Of a DNA stretch of 25,835 nucleotides, positions 8,390 to 15,300 are shown in pieces. Both the position numbers and the translations under genes were made by a program. The DNA is from an uncultured Lachnospiraceae bacterium (lineage in GTDB: Bacteria; Bacillota; Clostridia; Lachnospirales; Lachnospiraceae): contig CANCYO010000039.1 in assembly GCA_947382415.1 (NCBI GenBank), forward strand, positions 1 through 25,835, in the 5' to 3' direction. The notes beneath the pieces are model-generated. The model was not told the DNA's origin and ran no database searches. It worked only from the letters and a program-made list of their open reading frames with translations. Positions within the stretch are counted from its first letter, which is position 1, and the number at the start of each line of letters is the position of its first letter.

Positions 8390-8908
8390 ATGGCAGAGGC
8401 AATGTGGTATGTAGTTCATACCTATTCCGGATATGAAAATAAGGTCAAAGCCAATATAGAGAAGACCATTGAGAACAATCCTCATCTTGCAGAGCAGATT
8501 CTGGAGGTCAGGGTGCCCATGCAGGATGTGGTTGAGATTAAGAACGGCGCCAAGAAGACGGTTCCGAAGAAGATGTTTCCCGGATATGTGCTCCTGAACA
8601 TGGAGATGAACGACGATACCTGGTATGTTGTGCGCAATACCCGGGGCGTTACGGGGTTTGTAGGGCCGGGAAGCAAGCCGGTGCCGCTTACGGAGGCGGA
8701 GATGAAGCCTCTGGGAATCAAGACGGACAATGTCTCCATCGACTTTGTGGAGGGGGACAGCATCGCGGTGGTTGCCGGTGTCTGGAAAGACACGGTGGGC
8801 GTGGTTCAGAAATTGGACTTTGGCAAGCAGACTGCCACGATCAACGTAGAGTTGTTTGGGCGTGAGACCCCTGTGGAGATCAGTTTCGCAGAGGTGCGAA
8901 AGCTTTGA
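8390..8908 (+). CDS. nusG: Transcription termination/antitermination protein NusG
   Basis: NusG binds RNA polymerase and affects pausing, Rho action and coupling to the ribosome. The 172-residue protein begins MAEAMWYVVHTYSGYENKVK, the start of the NGN domain. PKKMFPGYVLLNMEM and WYVVRNTRGVTGFVGPG complete that domain. The C-terminal KOW domain (about residues 120-172) contains VEGDSIAVVAGVW, LDFGKQTATINVELFGRETP and EISFAEVRKL. The start is 16 bases after secE, with GAGGG upstream. Length is close to the family norm and no insertion domain is seen. Confidence 0.97.
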   Translation: MAEAMWYVVHTYSGYENKVKANIEKTIENNPHLAEQILEVRVPMQDVVEIKNGAKKTVPKKMFPGYVLLNMEMNDDTWYVVRNTRGVTGFVGPGSKPVPLTEAEMKPLGIKTDNVSIDFVEGDSIAVVAGVWKDTVGVVQKLDFGKQTATINVELFGRETPVEISFAEVRKL

Positions 8909-8929
8909 GCTATGAGCCCGAGGTTGTAG

Positions 8930-9048
8930 ATATTTTCCGGTTCGCCGGTCAATATAAGTAACAAGAGGAATGTGTTTGGCAGATACTGCAGACATTCCGG
9001 GTGGGAGCGGAGAATATGATCTGAGAGTTTTCCGCGCCAGATTACCAC
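8930..9048 (+). promoter_or_regulatory. Structured leader of rplK-rplA (possible L1 autoregulatory site)
   Basis: Three stem-loops fill the nusG-rplK spacer. In the first, ATATT and CCGG (8930-8940) pair with CCGG and AATAT (8945-8955). In the second, GGAATGT pairs with ACATTCC (about 8968-8996) around an inner GCAG-ATA-CTGC. In the third, GTGG (9001-9004) pairs with CCAC (9045-9048) and encloses a GCGGA/TCCGC stem. L1 controls the L11-L1 operon through mRNA structures in several bacteria, so this leader is a reasonable candidate site. The protein assignment is inference. Confidence 0.45.
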
Positions 9049-9067
9049 ATTATTAGGAGGTGCCACA

Positions 9068-9493
9068 ATGGCAAAGAAAGTAGAAGGATACATTAAGTTA
9101 CAGATTCCTGCCGGCAAGGCTACACCGGCTCCCCCTGTTGGTCCTGCACTGGGTCAGCATGGTGTGAACATCGTTGAATTCACAAAGCAGTTCAACGCAA
9201 GGACGGCGGACAAGGGTGATGTGATTATTCCCGTTGTCATCACCGTATACGCAGACAGAAGCTTCAGTTTCATTACGAAGACTCCTCCTGCAGCAGTATT
9301 GTTGAAGAAGGCCTGCAACATCAAGTCCGGTTCGGGCGTTCCCAACAAGACCAAGGTTGCTACCATTTCCAAGGCTAAGCTTCAGGAGATCGCTGAGATG
9401 AAGATGCCGGATCTGAATGCGGCAAGCCTTGAGGCGGCCATGAGCATGATCGCGGGTACTGCACGCAGCATGGGTATTGTAGTAGAAGACTAA
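9068..9493 (+). CDS. rplK: 50S ribosomal protein L11
   Basis: L11 forms the base of the GTPase-associated stalk of the large subunit and binds 23S rRNA near the thiostrepton site. The 141-residue protein has the standard length. It opens with MAKKVEGYIKLQIPAGKATP, followed by the proline-rich PAPPVGPALGQHG of the N-terminal domain. The C-terminal rRNA-binding domain is seen in KTPPAAVLLKKA and IAGTARSMGIVVED. TTAGGAGG precedes the ATG by 8 bases. It is followed 63 bases later by rplA, its usual partner. Confidence 0.98.
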   Translation: MAKKVEGYIKLQIPAGKATPAPPVGPALGQHGVNIVEFTKQFNARTADKGDVIIPVVITVYADRSFSFITKTPPAAVLLKKACNIKSGSGVPNKTKVATISKAKLQEIAEMKMPDLNAASLEAAMSMIAGTARSMGIVVED

Positions 9494-9512
9494 CTATTAA
9501 CATGATTTGGGA

Positions 9513-9532
9513 GGCAATTGCTATAAATTGCC
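9513..9532 (+). promoter_or_regulatory. Stem-loop between rplK and rplA
   Basis: GGCAATT (9513-9519) and AATTGCC (9526-9532) form a perfect 7-bp stem with a 6-base loop. It ends about 10 bases before the rplA ribosome site (AGGAGG near 9543). There is no T-run, so it is more likely to affect translation or mRNA stability than termination. Confidence 0.5.
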
Positions 9533-9556
9533 GCTGGAACCTAGGAGGTAAAGTAA

Positions 9557-10246
9557 ATGAAACATGGTAAGAAATATAACGAGGTTGCGAAGCTTGTAGA
9601 CCGCGCAGCCCTGTATGACCCCGCCGAGGCCATTGCACTGGTTAAGAAGACCGCGACGGCCAAGTTTGACGAGACCATCGAAGTACACATCAGAACCGGC
9701 TGTGACGGACGTCACGCAGAGCAGCAGATCCGCGGCGCGGTAGTGCTGCCCAACGGAACCGGTAAAACCGTTAAGGTTCTGGTTTTTGCAAAGGGAGATA
9801 AGCTGAATGAGGCTGAGGCTGCAGGCGCTGATTATGTTGGCGGCGAGGAGCTGATCCCTAAGATTCAGAACGACGGCTGGCTTGATTTTGACGTGGTAGT
9901 TGCTACCCCTGACATGATGGGCGTGGTAGGCCGTCTGGGTAAGGTTCTGGGACCTAAGGGTCTGATGCCCAATCCCAAAGCAGGAACGGTTACCATGGAT
10001 GTGACCAAGGCTGTGGCTGATATCAAAGCCGGTAAGATCGAGTACAGACTGGACAAGACGAATATTGTGCATGTTCCTGTGGGCAAGGCGTCCTTTACCG
10101 AGGAGGCACTGCAGGAGAACTTCCAGGCGCTGATGGATGCCATTGTAAAGGCAAAGCCCAGCGCATTGAAGGGGCAGTATCTGAGAAGCATCACTTTGAC
10201 CAGCACCATGGGCCCTGGCGTAAAGGTGAATGTGGCAAAGTTCTAA
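9557..10246 (+). CDS. rplA: 50S ribosomal protein L1
   Basis: L1 forms the mobile stalk that helps release tRNA from the E site, and in many bacteria it represses its own mRNA. The 229-residue protein is of normal length. It begins MKHGKKYNEVAKLVDRAALY. Family blocks include KFDETIEVHIRTGCD, RGAVVLPNGTGK, VGRLGKVLGPKGLMPNPKAGTV and GKIEYRLDKTNIVHVPVGK. AGGAGG lies 8 bases before the ATG. It is co-transcribed with rplK and closed by a clear terminator (10300-10332), so rplJ-rplL must start from a separate promoter. Confidence 0.98.
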   Translation: MKHGKKYNEVAKLVDRAALYDPAEAIALVKKTATAKFDETIEVHIRTGCDGRHAEQQIRGAVVLPNGTGKTVKVLVFAKGDKLNEAEAAGADYVGGEELIPKIQNDGWLDFDVVVATPDMMGVVGRLGKVLGPKGLMPNPKAGTVTMDVTKAVADIKAGKIEYRLDKTNIVHVPVGKASFTEEALQENFQALMDAIVKAKPSALKGQYLRSITLTSTMGPGVKVNVAKF

Positions 10247-10299
10247 TTCAAAAGTGCCGGTCCTAAAGTTCTAATTCGCGTGTGAATCATAAATGCAAA

Positions 10300-10332
10300 A
10301 GAGTCTCGGCCGTATGGCCTGAGGCTCTTTTT
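10300..10332 (+). terminator. Rho-independent terminator after rplA
   Basis: AGAGTCTC-GGCC (10300-10311) pairs with GGCC-T-GAGGCTCT (10316-10328), with one bulged T and one T-G pair, around a GTAT loop. Five T follow (10328-10332). It ends the rpmG-rplA transcript or its rplKA part. Confidence 0.9.
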
Positions 10333-10356
10333 GTATCGTCTTATTTCGAGTGGCGT

Positions 10357-10435
10357 AGCTGCTGTATTCAGACGGGGTCGGCAGCGGATTCCGCCCCGGC
10401 TCCCGCTGCCTCGATACCGTCCGAACACAGCAGTT
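10357..10435. repeat. Large imperfect palindrome in the rplA-rplJ spacer (first)
   Basis: The outer arms (10357-10369 and 10423-10435) match at 11 of 13 positions around CTGCTGT/ACAGCAG. Inside them GACGG pairs with CCGTC, and GGCAGCGG (10380-10387) pairs perfectly with CCGCTGCC (10403-10410). The transcript or the DNA could fold into one long interrupted hairpin. No credible gene is seen in 10333-10809. The stretch 10436-10580 holds nothing I can identify. Confidence 0.65.
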
Positions 10436-10580
10436 GCAATGCCGGAGGCTCAGTAATCCCATAAACCGGAAATCCTATACCTTATTGCTGCTCGACTTTC
10501 ATGGTCAGGGTTTTAATGTTGGCAATCCATATAAGATTTTCCGTGTAATTCGGATGTTGTTCTTTTTTTGCGGGGGAGTA

Positions 10581-10726
10581 GCCCGGACAGGGGGGAGTGT
10601 TTGTATGAAGACCGTTGAAAAACGTCGGCGCTTAGCGAATGCTGTTTACAGCATGAGGTTAGCGTCCGCTACGTTTTTCTTCGAGCGAGAGCGTGTCTGA
10701 ATACAAATACGCCCCCCTGTCCGGGC
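10581..10726. repeat. 146-bp palindromic element with 26-bp terminal inverted repeats
   Basis: The left arm 10581-10606 (starts GCCCGGACAGGGGGG) and right arm 10701-10726 (ends CCCCCCTGTCCGGGC) match at 24 of 26 positions when one is reverse-complemented. Nested inside, GAAAAACGT pairs with ACGTTTTTC and ATGCTGT with ACAGCAT, giving one long interrupted hairpin. It has no open frame and no obvious target-site duplication. It may be a small dispersed palindromic repeat (a MITE or REP-like unit), but that depends on finding other copies. Confidence 0.65.
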
Positions 10727-10809
10727 GGCGTCCTGCGCCGAAATAAAATAATTGCACTAGAATTGCACAAGATTTACACTGGAAATTGCACTGGAATGCG
10801 AAAATATGA

Positions 10810-10838
10810 TTGACAGCCCGGATGGATTGTGTTAATCT
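10810..10838 (+). promoter_or_regulatory. Candidate sigma-A promoter of rplJ-rplL
   Basis: A perfect TTGACA (10810-10815) is followed at 17 bases by TAATCT (10833-10838), a weak -10 box. The predicted start near 10845 sits just before the L10-type leader. The terminator after rplA makes a promoter here necessary. Confidence 0.6.
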
Positions 10839-10845
10839 ATCAGAG

Positions 10846-10960
10846 GTGTAAAACCAGGCCGAAGACAGTAGGTGTCCGACAGGACGTAAGCGTAGCGCCT
10901 ACCGAGGAGAGAGTTTCAATGAATGAAAACTGCGTCTTCCTGTCTCGGGGAGACGTTTTT
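10846..10960 (+). ncRNA. L10-type ribosomal protein leader with attenuator
   Basis: The 5' leader of rplJ contains the arrangement known for Firmicute L10 leaders: a CCGAAGACAGTAGGTG block, a stem of GTAGGTG (10868-10874) with CGCCTAC (10896-10902), then ACCGAGGAGA. A terminator hairpin lies just downstream. In known examples L10, probably with L7/L12, binds this RNA and lowers expression of its own operon. The small open frame running through it (10829-11029) shows no coding signal. Confidence 0.8.
10933..10960 (+). terminator. Attenuator hairpin in the rplJ leader
   Basis: CGTCTTCC (10933-10940) pairs with GGGAGACG (10948-10955), including one T-G pair, and is followed by TTTTT (10956-10960). 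It lies about 75 bases before the rplJ start and fits control by premature termination. Confidence 0.8.
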
Positions 10961-11033
10961 AATTACATGGGAATCCCTGAGGGCTCCCGGCGTTTGAACT
11001 CCTTCGGCATCAAATCTAAAAGGAGGTAAAAAA

Positions 11034-11612
11034 ATGGCAAAGGTTGAATTGAAGCAGCCCATCGTGGAAGAGATTGCGGCCAAGATCAAAGACGCACAGT
11101 CTGTTGTGCTGGTTGATTACCGCGGACTTACCGTTGAGCAGGACACACAGCTTCGCAGAAATCTGCGCGAGGCAGGCGTTGTCTACAAGGTGTACAAGAA
11201 CACCTACATGACCCGTGCGTTCCAGGGTACGGAGTTTGAAGCTCTGGCTCCTTATCTGGAGGGTCCCAGCGCAGTGGCTATCTCCACCGAGGACGCTACC
11301 GCTCCCGCCAGAGTGATCGCAGAGTTTGCTAAGAAGGCAGACAAGCTGGAGATCAAGGGCGGTGTGGTAGAAGGCACTGTGTATGACGCGAAGGGAATGG
11401 CGGCTATCGCAAGCATTCCTTCCAGAGAGGTACTCATCTCCAAACTGCTCGGCAGCTTGCAGAGTCCTATCACCAATTTTGCACGCGTTATGAATCAGCT
11501 TGCAGAAAAAGGCGGCGCGTCCGCTTGTGAGGCTCCCGCAGCAGAGACTGCCGCTGTAGAGGAAGCGCCTGCAGCAGAGGCTCCCGCTGAGGAAGCTCCC
11601 GCAGCAGAATAA
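11034..11612 (+). CDS. rplJ: 50S ribosomal protein L10
   Basis: L10 anchors the L7/L12 dimers to the ribosomal stalk and regulates its own operon. The protein begins MAKVELKQPIVEEIAAKIKD, followed by VVLVDYRGLTVEQDTQLRR, YKVYKNTYMTRAF and YLEGPSAVAIS, all typical of the rRNA-binding domain. The helix region that holds L7/L12 follows (SREVLISKLLGSLQSPITNF). At 192 residues it is longer than the usual 165-175, because of an Ala/Glu/Pro-rich tail from about residue 162, made of EAPAAE-like repeats. AAAGGAGG precedes the ATG. Its leader carries the attenuator described separately. Confidence 0.98.
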   Translation: MAKVELKQPIVEEIAAKIKDAQSVVLVDYRGLTVEQDTQLRRNLREAGVVYKVYKNTYMTRAFQGTEFEALAPYLEGPSAVAISTEDATAPARVIAEFAKKADKLEIKGGVVEGTVYDAKGMAAIASIPSREVLISKLLGSLQSPITNFARVMNQLAEKGGASACEAPAAETAAVEEAPAAEAPAEEAPAAE

Positions 11613-11620
11613 GAGTTAAG

Positions 11621-11663
11621 GCGGCATGTGCGAGTGCCGCGGCAGACGCGCAGAAAGATGCGC
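11621..11663 (+). promoter_or_regulatory. Two tandem stem-loops between rplJ and rplL
   Basis: GCGGCA/TGCCGC (11621-11640, 8-base loop) and GCGCA/TGCGC (11648-11663, 6-base loop) are perfect stems without T-runs. They sit 24 bases before the rplL ribosome site. They could protect or process the mRNA so that L7/L12 is made in excess over L10. That role is inference. Confidence 0.5.
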
Positions 11664-11699
11664 ATGAGAAAACAGTAAAAGAAAATGGAGGAAATGAAA

Positions 11700-12074
11700 A
11701 TGGCTAAGTTGACAGCACAGGAATTGATCGATGCGATCAAAGAGTTGACCGTATTAGAGTTGAATGATCTGGTAAAAGCATGTGAGGAGGAGTTCGGCGT
11801 TTCCGCAGCAGCAGGCGTTGTAGTTGCAGCAGCAGGCGCAGCAGCAGACGCTGCAGAGGAGAAGACCGAGTTCGATGTTGAGCTGACCGAGGTTGGCGCT
11901 GAGAAGGTTAAGGTTATCAAGGTTGTTCGTGAGATCACCGGTCTTGGCCTGAAGGAAGCTAAGGACGCTGTAGACGGCGCTCCCAAGGTTATCAAAGAGG
12001 GCGCTTCCAAGGAAGAGGCTGAGGAGATCAAGAAGAAACTTGAGGAAGTTGGCGCTAAGGCTACTCTTAAGTAA
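11700..12074 (+). CDS. rplL: 50S ribosomal protein L7/L12
   Basis: L7/L12 is the multi-copy stalk protein that recruits translation GTPases such as EF-G and EF-Tu, both also encoded in this window. The 124-residue protein has the expected layout. An N-terminal dimerisation helix (MAKLTAQELIDAIKELTVLE) is followed by an alanine-rich hinge (about residues 38-52). The C-terminal domain contains KVKVIKVVREITGLGLKEAK and DAVDGAPKVIKEGASKEEAE. I chose ATG 11700 over ATG 11685 because GGAGG (11687-11691) lies 8 bases upstream and MAKLT is the family start. A partial terminator follows the gene. Confidence 0.98.
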   Translation: MAKLTAQELIDAIKELTVLELNDLVKACEEEFGVSAAAGVVVAAAGAAADAAEEKTEFDVELTEVGAEKVKVIKVVREITGLGLKEAKDAVDGAPKVIKEGASKEEAEEIKKKLEEVGAKATLK

Positions 12075-12090
12075 TTGAGATCGTACACAG

Positions 12091-12122
12091 ACGGCTCCTG
12101 CATTGATTGCGGGAGCCGTTTT
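12091..12122 (+). terminator. Terminator or attenuator between rplL and rpoB
   Basis: ACGGCTCCTGC (12091-12101) pairs over 11 bp, with one T-G pair, with GCGGGAGCCGT (12109-12119) around a 7-base loop, followed by TTTT (12119-12122). The T-run is short, so some readthrough into rpoB is likely. Confidence 0.85.
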
Positions 12123-12185
12123 CTGATAGTAAAGGACGAATTTTGGGGATTAAATTTGGAATCGTTAAATTCTGGCAAAATTTTC

Positions 12186-12214
12186 TTGACTCTCGTCCAC
12201 GATTATGATATCAT
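12186..12214 (+). promoter_or_regulatory. Sigma-A promoter of rpoB-rpoC
   Basis: TTGACT (12186-12191), 17 bases, then TATCAT (12209-12214). Each hexamer differs from consensus at one position and the spacing is ideal. The start near 12221 leaves a leader of about 130 bases before the rpoB ATG. Confidence 0.85.
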
Positions 12215-12241
12215 GAAAAATGCACTATTGTGTGAAAGTGG

Positions 12242-12269
12242 GCCTGTTTTTTCTGAAGATGAAACAGGC
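12242..12269 (+). promoter_or_regulatory. Stem-loop in the rpoB 5' leader
   Basis: GCCTGTTT (12242-12249) and AAACAGGC (12262-12269) form a perfect 8-bp stem soon after the predicted start of rpoBC transcription. No T-run follows the right arm. It may stabilise the mRNA or act in control; no ligand or protein can be named. Confidence 0.5.
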
Positions 12270-12350
12270 TGTTCTGCCATGTGATGGATCGTCACAGCGG
12301 TTATGCAGTGGATTGCGGCAATAAATCAAGAAGAACGGGGTGAAATGTCA

Positions 12351-15300
12351 ATGGAAAAGAACAGAATACGTCCCATGGCCGGCAACAAGGTTATGCGTAT
12401 GAGTTACTCAAGGCAGAAAGAGGTTCTGGAGATGCCCAACCTGATCGAAGTCCAGAAGGACTCCTATCAGTGGTTTTTGGATGAAGGCCTGAAAGAGGTC
12501 TTCGACGATATCTCCCCTATCGCCGATTACAGCGGCTCCTTGAGTCTTGAATTCGTAGATTTTGAGTTGTGCAGGGATGATGTGAAGTATTCTATCGAAG
12601 AATGCAAAGAGAGAGATGCGACCTTTGCTGCGCCTCTTAAGGTAAAGGTTCGTCTTTACAATAAGGAGAAAGAGGAAATCAGCGAGCATGAGATTTTCAT
12701 GGGTGATCTGCCGCTGATGACTGAGACAGGCACCTTTGTGATCAACGGAGCGGAGCGTGTAATTGTAAGCCAGTTGGTGCGTTCTCCCGGTATTTATTAT
12801 GGCATTGCCCACGACAAGCTTGGCAAGAGACTGTTCTCCTGTACTGTGATCCCCAATCGCGGAGCATGGCTGGAGTACGAGACGGATTCCAATGACGTTT
12901 TCTATGTGCGTGTGGACCGGACCCGTAAGGTGCCCATCACTGTGCTGCTCCGGGCGCTGGGCATCGGCACCAATGACGAGATCCGCGAAGTGTTTGGCGA
13001 TGAACCCAAGATAGAGGCAAGCTTAAGCAAGGACACTGCTGAGAATTATCAGGAGGGTCTGCTGGAGCTGTACAAGAAGATCCGTCCCGGAGAGCCTTTG
13101 AGTGTTGAGAGTGCGGAGAGCCTGATCAACGCTATGTTCTTTGACCCCAGAAGATATGATTTGGCCAAGGTCGGCAGATATAAATTCAACAAAAAACTGG
13201 CATTCAGAAACCGGATCAGACATCAGATCCTGGCGGCAGATGTGGTGGAGCCCTCCACGGGAGAGGTTCTGGCAAGTGCGGGCGATAAGGTTACCGCAGA
13301 GCTTGCAGATACCATTCAGGATGCTGCCGTGCCGTTTGTATATATTCAGACAGAGGAGAAGAATGTAAAAGTTCTCTCCAATATGATGGTGGATATCACC
13401 AGCTTTATTGATTGTAATCCCAGAGACTTTGGAATCCATGAGCGAGTTTATTATCCCGTGCTGGCTCAGATTCTGGAGGAGTTTGGCGACGATCCCGAGA
13501 AGCTGGGCGAGGCTATCAAAAAGAATGTGCATGAGCTGGTTCCCAAGCATATCACAAAGGAGGATATCATTGCCTCCATCAATTATAATATGCATCTGGA
13601 ATATGGTCTGGGCAATGACGACGATATCGATCACCTGGGCAACAGACGTATCCGTGCAGTGGGCGAGTTGCTGCAGAATCAGTACCGCATCGGTCTCTCC
13701 AGAATGGAGCGCGTGGTGCGTGAGCGTATGACGACACATGACGCCGAGGATATTTCCCCTCAGAGTCTGATCAATATCAAACCGGTGACTTCTGCGGTGA
13801 AGGAGTTCTTTGGCTCCTCCCAGTTGTCCCAGTTCATGGACCAGAACAATCCTCTGGGTGAGCTGACCCACAAGCGGCGTCTGTCCGCGCTGGGTCCCGG
13901 CGGTCTGTCCAGAGATCGTGCCGGATTTGAGGTGCGTGACGTGCATTATTCCCATTATGGAAGAATGTGTCCCATCGAGACCCCTGAGGGTCCTAACATC
14001 GGTCTGATCAACTCTCTGGCAAGCTATGCCCGTATTAACGAGTATGGTTTTGTGGAGGCGCCTTACCGTGAGATCGACAAATCCGATGCAGCTAATCCCC
14101 GTGTCACCGAGAAGGTGGTATATATGACTGCGGACGAGGAGGACAATTATCATGTGGCGCAGGCCAATGAGCCTCTGGATGCAGAGGGACATTTTGTCCA
14201 CAATATGGTTTCGGGCCGTTACCGTGAGGAGACCCAGGCCTACCCCAAGGCTGCCTTTGAGTATATGGATGTATCTCCCAAGATGGTGTTCTCCGTTGCG
14301 ACGGCATTGATTCCTTTCCTGGAGAATGACGATGCCAACCGTGCGCTGATGGGTTCCAACATGCAGCGTCAGGCTGTGCCTCTTCTGACTACCGAGGCTC
14401 CCGTGGTGGGAACCGGTATGGAGGTCAAGACGGCAGTGGACTCCGGTGTCTGCGTGGTGGCAAAGAAAGCGGGGACCGTGACTTATGTGTCCTCCGATAT
14501 GATCCGCATCGCATACGACGACGGAGAGAAGGCAGAGTTCCATCTGACCAAGTTCTCCCGTTCCAACCAGTCCAACTGCTATAATCAGAAGCCCATTGTA
14601 TTCAAGGGCGATCATGTGGCTGAGGGACAGGTGATCGCGGATGGCCCGTCCACTTCCATGGGAGAGCTGGCGCTGGGCAAGAACCCGCTGATCGGCTTCA
14701 TGACATGGGAGGGCTATAACTACGAGGATGCCGTCCTGCTCAGCGAGAGGCTGGTGCAGGAGGATGTATATACTTCCGTACACATTGAGGAATACGAGGC
14801 AGAAGCCCGTGATACGAAGCTTGGACCCGAGGAGATCACCCGTGATGTTCCCGGTGTGGGCGATGATGCTCTGAAGGATCTGGATGACAGAGGTATCATC
14901 CGGATCGGAGCGGAGGTGCGCGCCGGAGATATTCTGGTGGGCAAGGTAACTCCCAAGGGAGAGACTGAGCTGACGGCTGAGGAGAGGCTGCTTCGTGCGA
15001 TCTTCGGCGAGAAGGCCAGAGAGGTTCGCGACACTTCCCTGAAAGTGCCTCATGGAGAGTATGGTATTGTGGTGGATGCCAAGGTATTTACCAGAGAGAA
15101 CAGCGATGAGCTGTCTCCCGGTGTGAATCAGGCTGTTCGTATCTATATTGCACAGAAGAGAAAGATCTCCGTGGGCGACAAGATGGCAGGCCGTCACGGC
15201 AACAAGGGTGTGGTTTCCCGCGTACTTCCTGTGGAGGATATGCCCTATCTGCCCAACGGGCGTCCGCTGGATATCGTGCTGAATCCTCTGGGTGTGCCTT

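Noticed and set aside
10434..10700. Small open frames in the rplA-rplJ spacer
   Set aside because: They run through the palindromic element, have no ribosome sites and show no recognisable protein features.
10829..11029. 66-codon open frame before rplJ
   Set aside because: It overlaps the L10-type leader and attenuator, which explain the sequence conservation better than a peptide.
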